NCBI GenBank assembly: GCA_002305545.1 | Contig: DBRG01000004.1 | Span: 1 to 64,000, forward strand | Origin: Bacteroidales bacterium UBA1374 | GTDB lineage: Bacteria > Bacteroidota > Bacteroidia > Bacteroidales > UBA932 | Direction of reading: 5' to 3' | DNA: 64,000 bases | Shown here: positions 61,789 through 64,000 of the stretch, one piece after another | How positions within the stretch are numbered: the first letter of the stretch is position 1 | How the letters are laid out: every line of letters begins with the position of its first letter | Translations under genes and position numbers: made by a program | The notes under the pieces: generated by a model | What the model saw: the letters and a program-made list of their open reading frames with translations, nothing else | Databases searched by the model: none | Told to the model about the DNA's origin: nothing

Positions 61789-63126
61789 TTATTGATTTTG
61801 ATAATTACTAGTTCCTGTTATTTTTTCCAGTTCTGCCCTGTAGAAAAGGTAGCTGTAAACCGATTGGTGATAGGCCAGCCGGGCTTGAGTCAGGGCCAGT
61901 TCCGAGGCGCTCAGGTCCAGCCACGTCCCCATCCCGACTTCGAATTGTTTACGGCTAATGGAGTATGCCTTTTCTGCCATGGCAACGTTTTCTTTGCTTG
62001 AAGAGAGCTCTTCCACGGCATTGCCCATCTGGTTAAGACAATTGCTCACGTTCAGGCGCAGTGTCCTTTCTGAATTGATGCGGCTGTCTTCCAGTGTTTC
62101 CAGCCTTAGTTTGCTTTGCCGTACCTGTTGTTGCCGTTTCATCCCGCTAAACAAAGGGATGTTCAGCGCAAGGGAAGCAGTGGAGTAGGGGTACCAGTTA
62201 TAATTGGAGAACCTGAAGTCATTGTTCATGGATGAGTACTGATAGTTGGAAGAAAGGCTCAGGGTGGGAAGATAGGATGCTTTTGTGATCTTCATGGCCA
62301 GTTCCATTTGTTGTTTCTGGATGTCAAGCTGCATCAGGTCAGTGTTTTTCTCCAGGGAAAACTCATTGGCGGCCGACAAACTCCCAGGATTCACTTCTCC
62401 TTCGTATTGGATCAGCGACCCTTCAAAGATTACAGGATACTCAATATCTAGCCCCATCAGGGCTTTGAGCTGCATTGATGCCAGTTCGATAGCTGTTTCC
62501 GAGGCCAATAGGTTCGGACGCTGGTTCTTCAGGGCAACCTCGGCGCGGAGTTTGTCAAACTCACTGGCCATCCCCTGCTCATATTTGTCGGTAACGGTTT
62601 TGGTGTTCAGTGCCACATTGTCATAATTTTTCTTTAACACAACATAGGAATCCTTGGCCAGCAGCAGAGAGTAGTATGCTTGTTTAACGGCGCTGATCAT
62701 GGCTAACCTGCCGGAACGGGCTTTTTCCACTGCCAGATCAATATCCAGGGCCGAAAGCTGTACTGTCTTCCATAAGGCAGGTGCAACTAACGGGAGTGAT
62801 AGTGTTACTCCTCCCATCCAGTTGTTATCCGTTCCTACCGAGATTTCGGTAGGCGTTCCTCCAAAATCAAATACCATAACCTGTTTTTTAAGGGTACGGT
62901 TATACACTCCGCTTGCCGAGATTTTTGGCCAAAGTCCCGATTGGGTTTCTTTACGCGCATAAAAAGCACGTTCAACCTCACGGTCCGCGATCCGGATGAC
63001 CGGACTCTCTGAAAGTGCGATTTCCAGAGCTGTTTCCAGGTCCACATACAGTGTGTCCTGTGCCCTGAGCAATTGCCCTTGAGAAAAAGATAATAAGAAA
63101 ACAAGAATACAGGCAGATTTCTTCAT
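61789..63126 (-). CDS. TolC-family outer-membrane channel protein, RND module
   Basis: 445 residues. A signal peptide ends near residue 22 (SQGQLLRAQ). The two-fold repeat of long helices (LETALEIALSESPVIRIADREVERAFYA; ISAVKQAYYSLLLAKDSYVV; later MQLDIQKQQMELAMKITKASYLPTLSLSS split by barrel strands) is the TolC plan. First gene of the RND operon (TolC, adaptor, pump, PG0541). Confidence 0.9.
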   Translation of the reverse strand: MKKSACILVFLLSFSQGQLLRAQDTLYVDLETALEIALSESPVIRIADREVERAFYARKETQSGLWPKISASGVYNRTLKKQVMVFDFGGTPTEISVGTDNNWMGGVTLSLPLVAPALWKTVQLSALDIDLAVEKARSGRLAMISAVKQAYYSLLLAKDSYVVLKKNYDNVALNTKTVTDKYEQGMASEFDKLRAEVALKNQRPNLLASETAIELASMQLKALMGLDIEYPVIFEGSLIQYEGEVNPGSLSAANEFSLEKNTDLMQLDIQKQQMELAMKITKASYLPTLSLSSNYQYSSMNNDFRFSNYNWYPYSTASLALNIPLFSGMKRQQQVRQSKLRLETLEDSRINSERTLRLNVSNCLNQMGNAVEELSSSKENVAMAEKAYSISRKQFEVGMGTWLDLSASELALTQARLAYHQSVYSYLFYRAELEKITGTSNYQNQ

Positions 63127-63151
63127 AACCTAACAATAAAAAACGAGCATG

Positions 63152-63183
63152 CAAAGTAAAGCAGATTTTATGCCAGGAACAAA
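63152..63183 (-). promoter_or_regulatory. Promoter for the RND efflux operon
   Basis: Minus strand TTTG (63183 to 63180), 20 bases, then TTACTTTG (63159 to 63152), one mismatch from TAnnTTTG. The ATG follows 25 bases downstream at 63126. Spacing matches the Bacteroidota -33/-7 rule. Confidence 0.5.
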
Positions 63184-63212
63184 TCTTGTAATAAAAAAGG
63201 GAAGGAAAATTA

Positions 63213-64000
63213 TCAGAAACGGGTCCAGAAGGCCAACCGTTTCATTAGCAAATGAATTCCCATTCGCAGGAAGAACCATTTTCCGAATTCATAGTGGCCA
63301 CCTTTGCCATAACGGCTGTGGATGCAGGCTCCGCGTTTTCTGAACTGTTCCACGGTATAGGTTGCCACGCGTGTAGGAACTGACAAATCATCAGAAGCAT
63401 GGGCTATCAGAATATGTGTTTTTGGAGTCCATCCGTCCGCCAGTGAATTTTCCCTGAACTTATCCCAGAGTTTTTTGATCTCGCTGTTTCTTTCGGGTGT
63501 AAAGAAATCGGGGTGCATATATTTGTGAAGATCCTGGCCTATCCATTCGGTCAACTGATCCCGGTAGTGCGTCCTGTCCAGCCAGCTATCCATGTTTTCC
63601 AGTAGGGGGCCGATAAAGACCCGTGAATAATCCAGGTTGAGGCCGTACCACTTGTCGTACGCCTTGAAGATACCGGGGGCAGCAGGATATTGAGCAAAAC
63701 CGGTTTTGACAAATTCCTCAAAAGCAACGTTCAGATCGTATATCCCGCCTCCTATTATTGCCCTGTCAATGATGATGTCTTCGGGTTGTTCCTGTTCAAT
63801 GTGCCGTACCAGTGCCAGGGCTCCCGACCCTCCCATGGAATATCCCCCTATGGATATGTGCTTTTGCAGGGGATAACCCAGGATTGTAGCAAAGTATTCA
63901 ATGGTTGCGCGATGCATATCATATGCTACCCGTCCCGTGTTTTCTGCCATCAGGAAAGGGTATTCTATCGTATCTTTAGTGATGCCGTTGCCCAACAGGT
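63213..64000 (-). CDS. Alpha/beta hydrolase, N-terminus cut by window end
   Basis: About 262 visible residues. The nucleophile elbow is GYSMGGSGAL (Gly-x-Ser-x-Gly), preceded by MHRATIEYF and followed by VRHIEQEQPEDI; a late His is in RYGKGGHYEFGKW. The frame has no ATG near the window end: it reads on through LLGNGIT with only a TTG, so the true start is beyond 64000. The fold is esterase/peptidase-like, but the substrate cannot be told. The next gene (tolC-like) starts 86 bases after its stop and has its own promoter. Confidence 0.75.
   Translation of the reverse strand, partial: LLGNGITKDTIEYPFLMAENTGRVAYDMHRATIEYFATILGYPLQKHISIGGYSMGGSGALALVRHIEQEQPEDIIIDRAIIGGGIYDLNVAFEEFVKTGFAQYPAAPGIFKAYDKWYGLNLDYSRVFIGPLLENMDSWLDRTHYRDQLTEWIGQDLHKYMHPDFFTPERNSEIKKLWDKFRENSLADGWTPKTHILIAHASDDLSVPTRVATYTVEQFRKRGACIHSRYGKGGHYEFGKWFFLRMGIHLLMKRLAFWTRF

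Overview
The window looks like a chromosomal segment from a member of the Bacteroidota, most likely order Bacteroidales. Supporting signs are a SusC/SusD polysaccharide-utilisation locus, several lipoproteins with Bacteroidota-type signal peptides, FabK, AsnA, a PG0541-type small protein beside an RND pump, and repeated -7 boxes of the form TAnnTTTG in place of sigma-70 promoters. Base composition is balanced to mildly GC-rich except in the first ~1.85 kb, which is distinctly AT-rich and holds broken genes and repeats.

Layout. 1-1.87 kb: truncated CPBP protease, a short orphan frame, two 29-bp direct repeats, hairpins and a decayed reading frame. 1.88-5.88 kb: four-gene operon of a STAS-domain protein and an ABC importer (permease, ATPase, binding protein). 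6-9.6 kb: RibD-C reductase, then a minus-strand cluster with a GNAT, a small membrane protein and two short-chain dehydrogenases. 9.7-18.4 kb: YjbQ and a complete recombination helicase-nuclease in the order recD-recC-recB. 18.7-21.1 kb: the AmmeMemoRadiSam pair. 21.1-23.9 kb: phospholipid head-group operon (CDP-alcohol transferase, TSUP permease, CdsA, polyprenol-kinase-like). 24-26.5 kb: small envelope proteins. 26.5-30.1 kb: fabH-fabK-fabF-fabZ. 30.2-34.9 kb: asnA, a PhnP-like hydrolase, and a bile-acid-symporter-family / acyltransferase / DUF456 operon. 35-46.7 kb: a beta-glucan utilisation locus (susC, susD, a three-repeat surface lipoprotein, GH16, GH3) preceded by a membrane-spanning DUF6377-type regulator. 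46.7-50.8 kb: Omp85-like barrel, DUF819 transporter, and an unusual tryptophanase/tyrosine phenol-lyase homologue. 51-63.1 kb: two efflux modules, a MacB-like ABC system with its own adaptor and TolC, and an RND system with its own adaptor and TolC. A cut-off alpha/beta hydrolase ends the window.

Most genes form tight same-strand operons with ATGA overlaps. The most unexpected non-coding signal is a family of intergenic hairpins sharing the 12-mer AAGCCGGGGCTT (four exact copies, plus a variant). Their flanking arms differ between copies but stay self-complementary. The other is a 507-bp spacer (56.85-57.36 kb) packed with nested inverted repeats.

No rRNA, tRNA, CRISPR array, complete insertion sequence or prophage was found. 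All assignments come from reading motifs and context by eye; no database comparison was possible.
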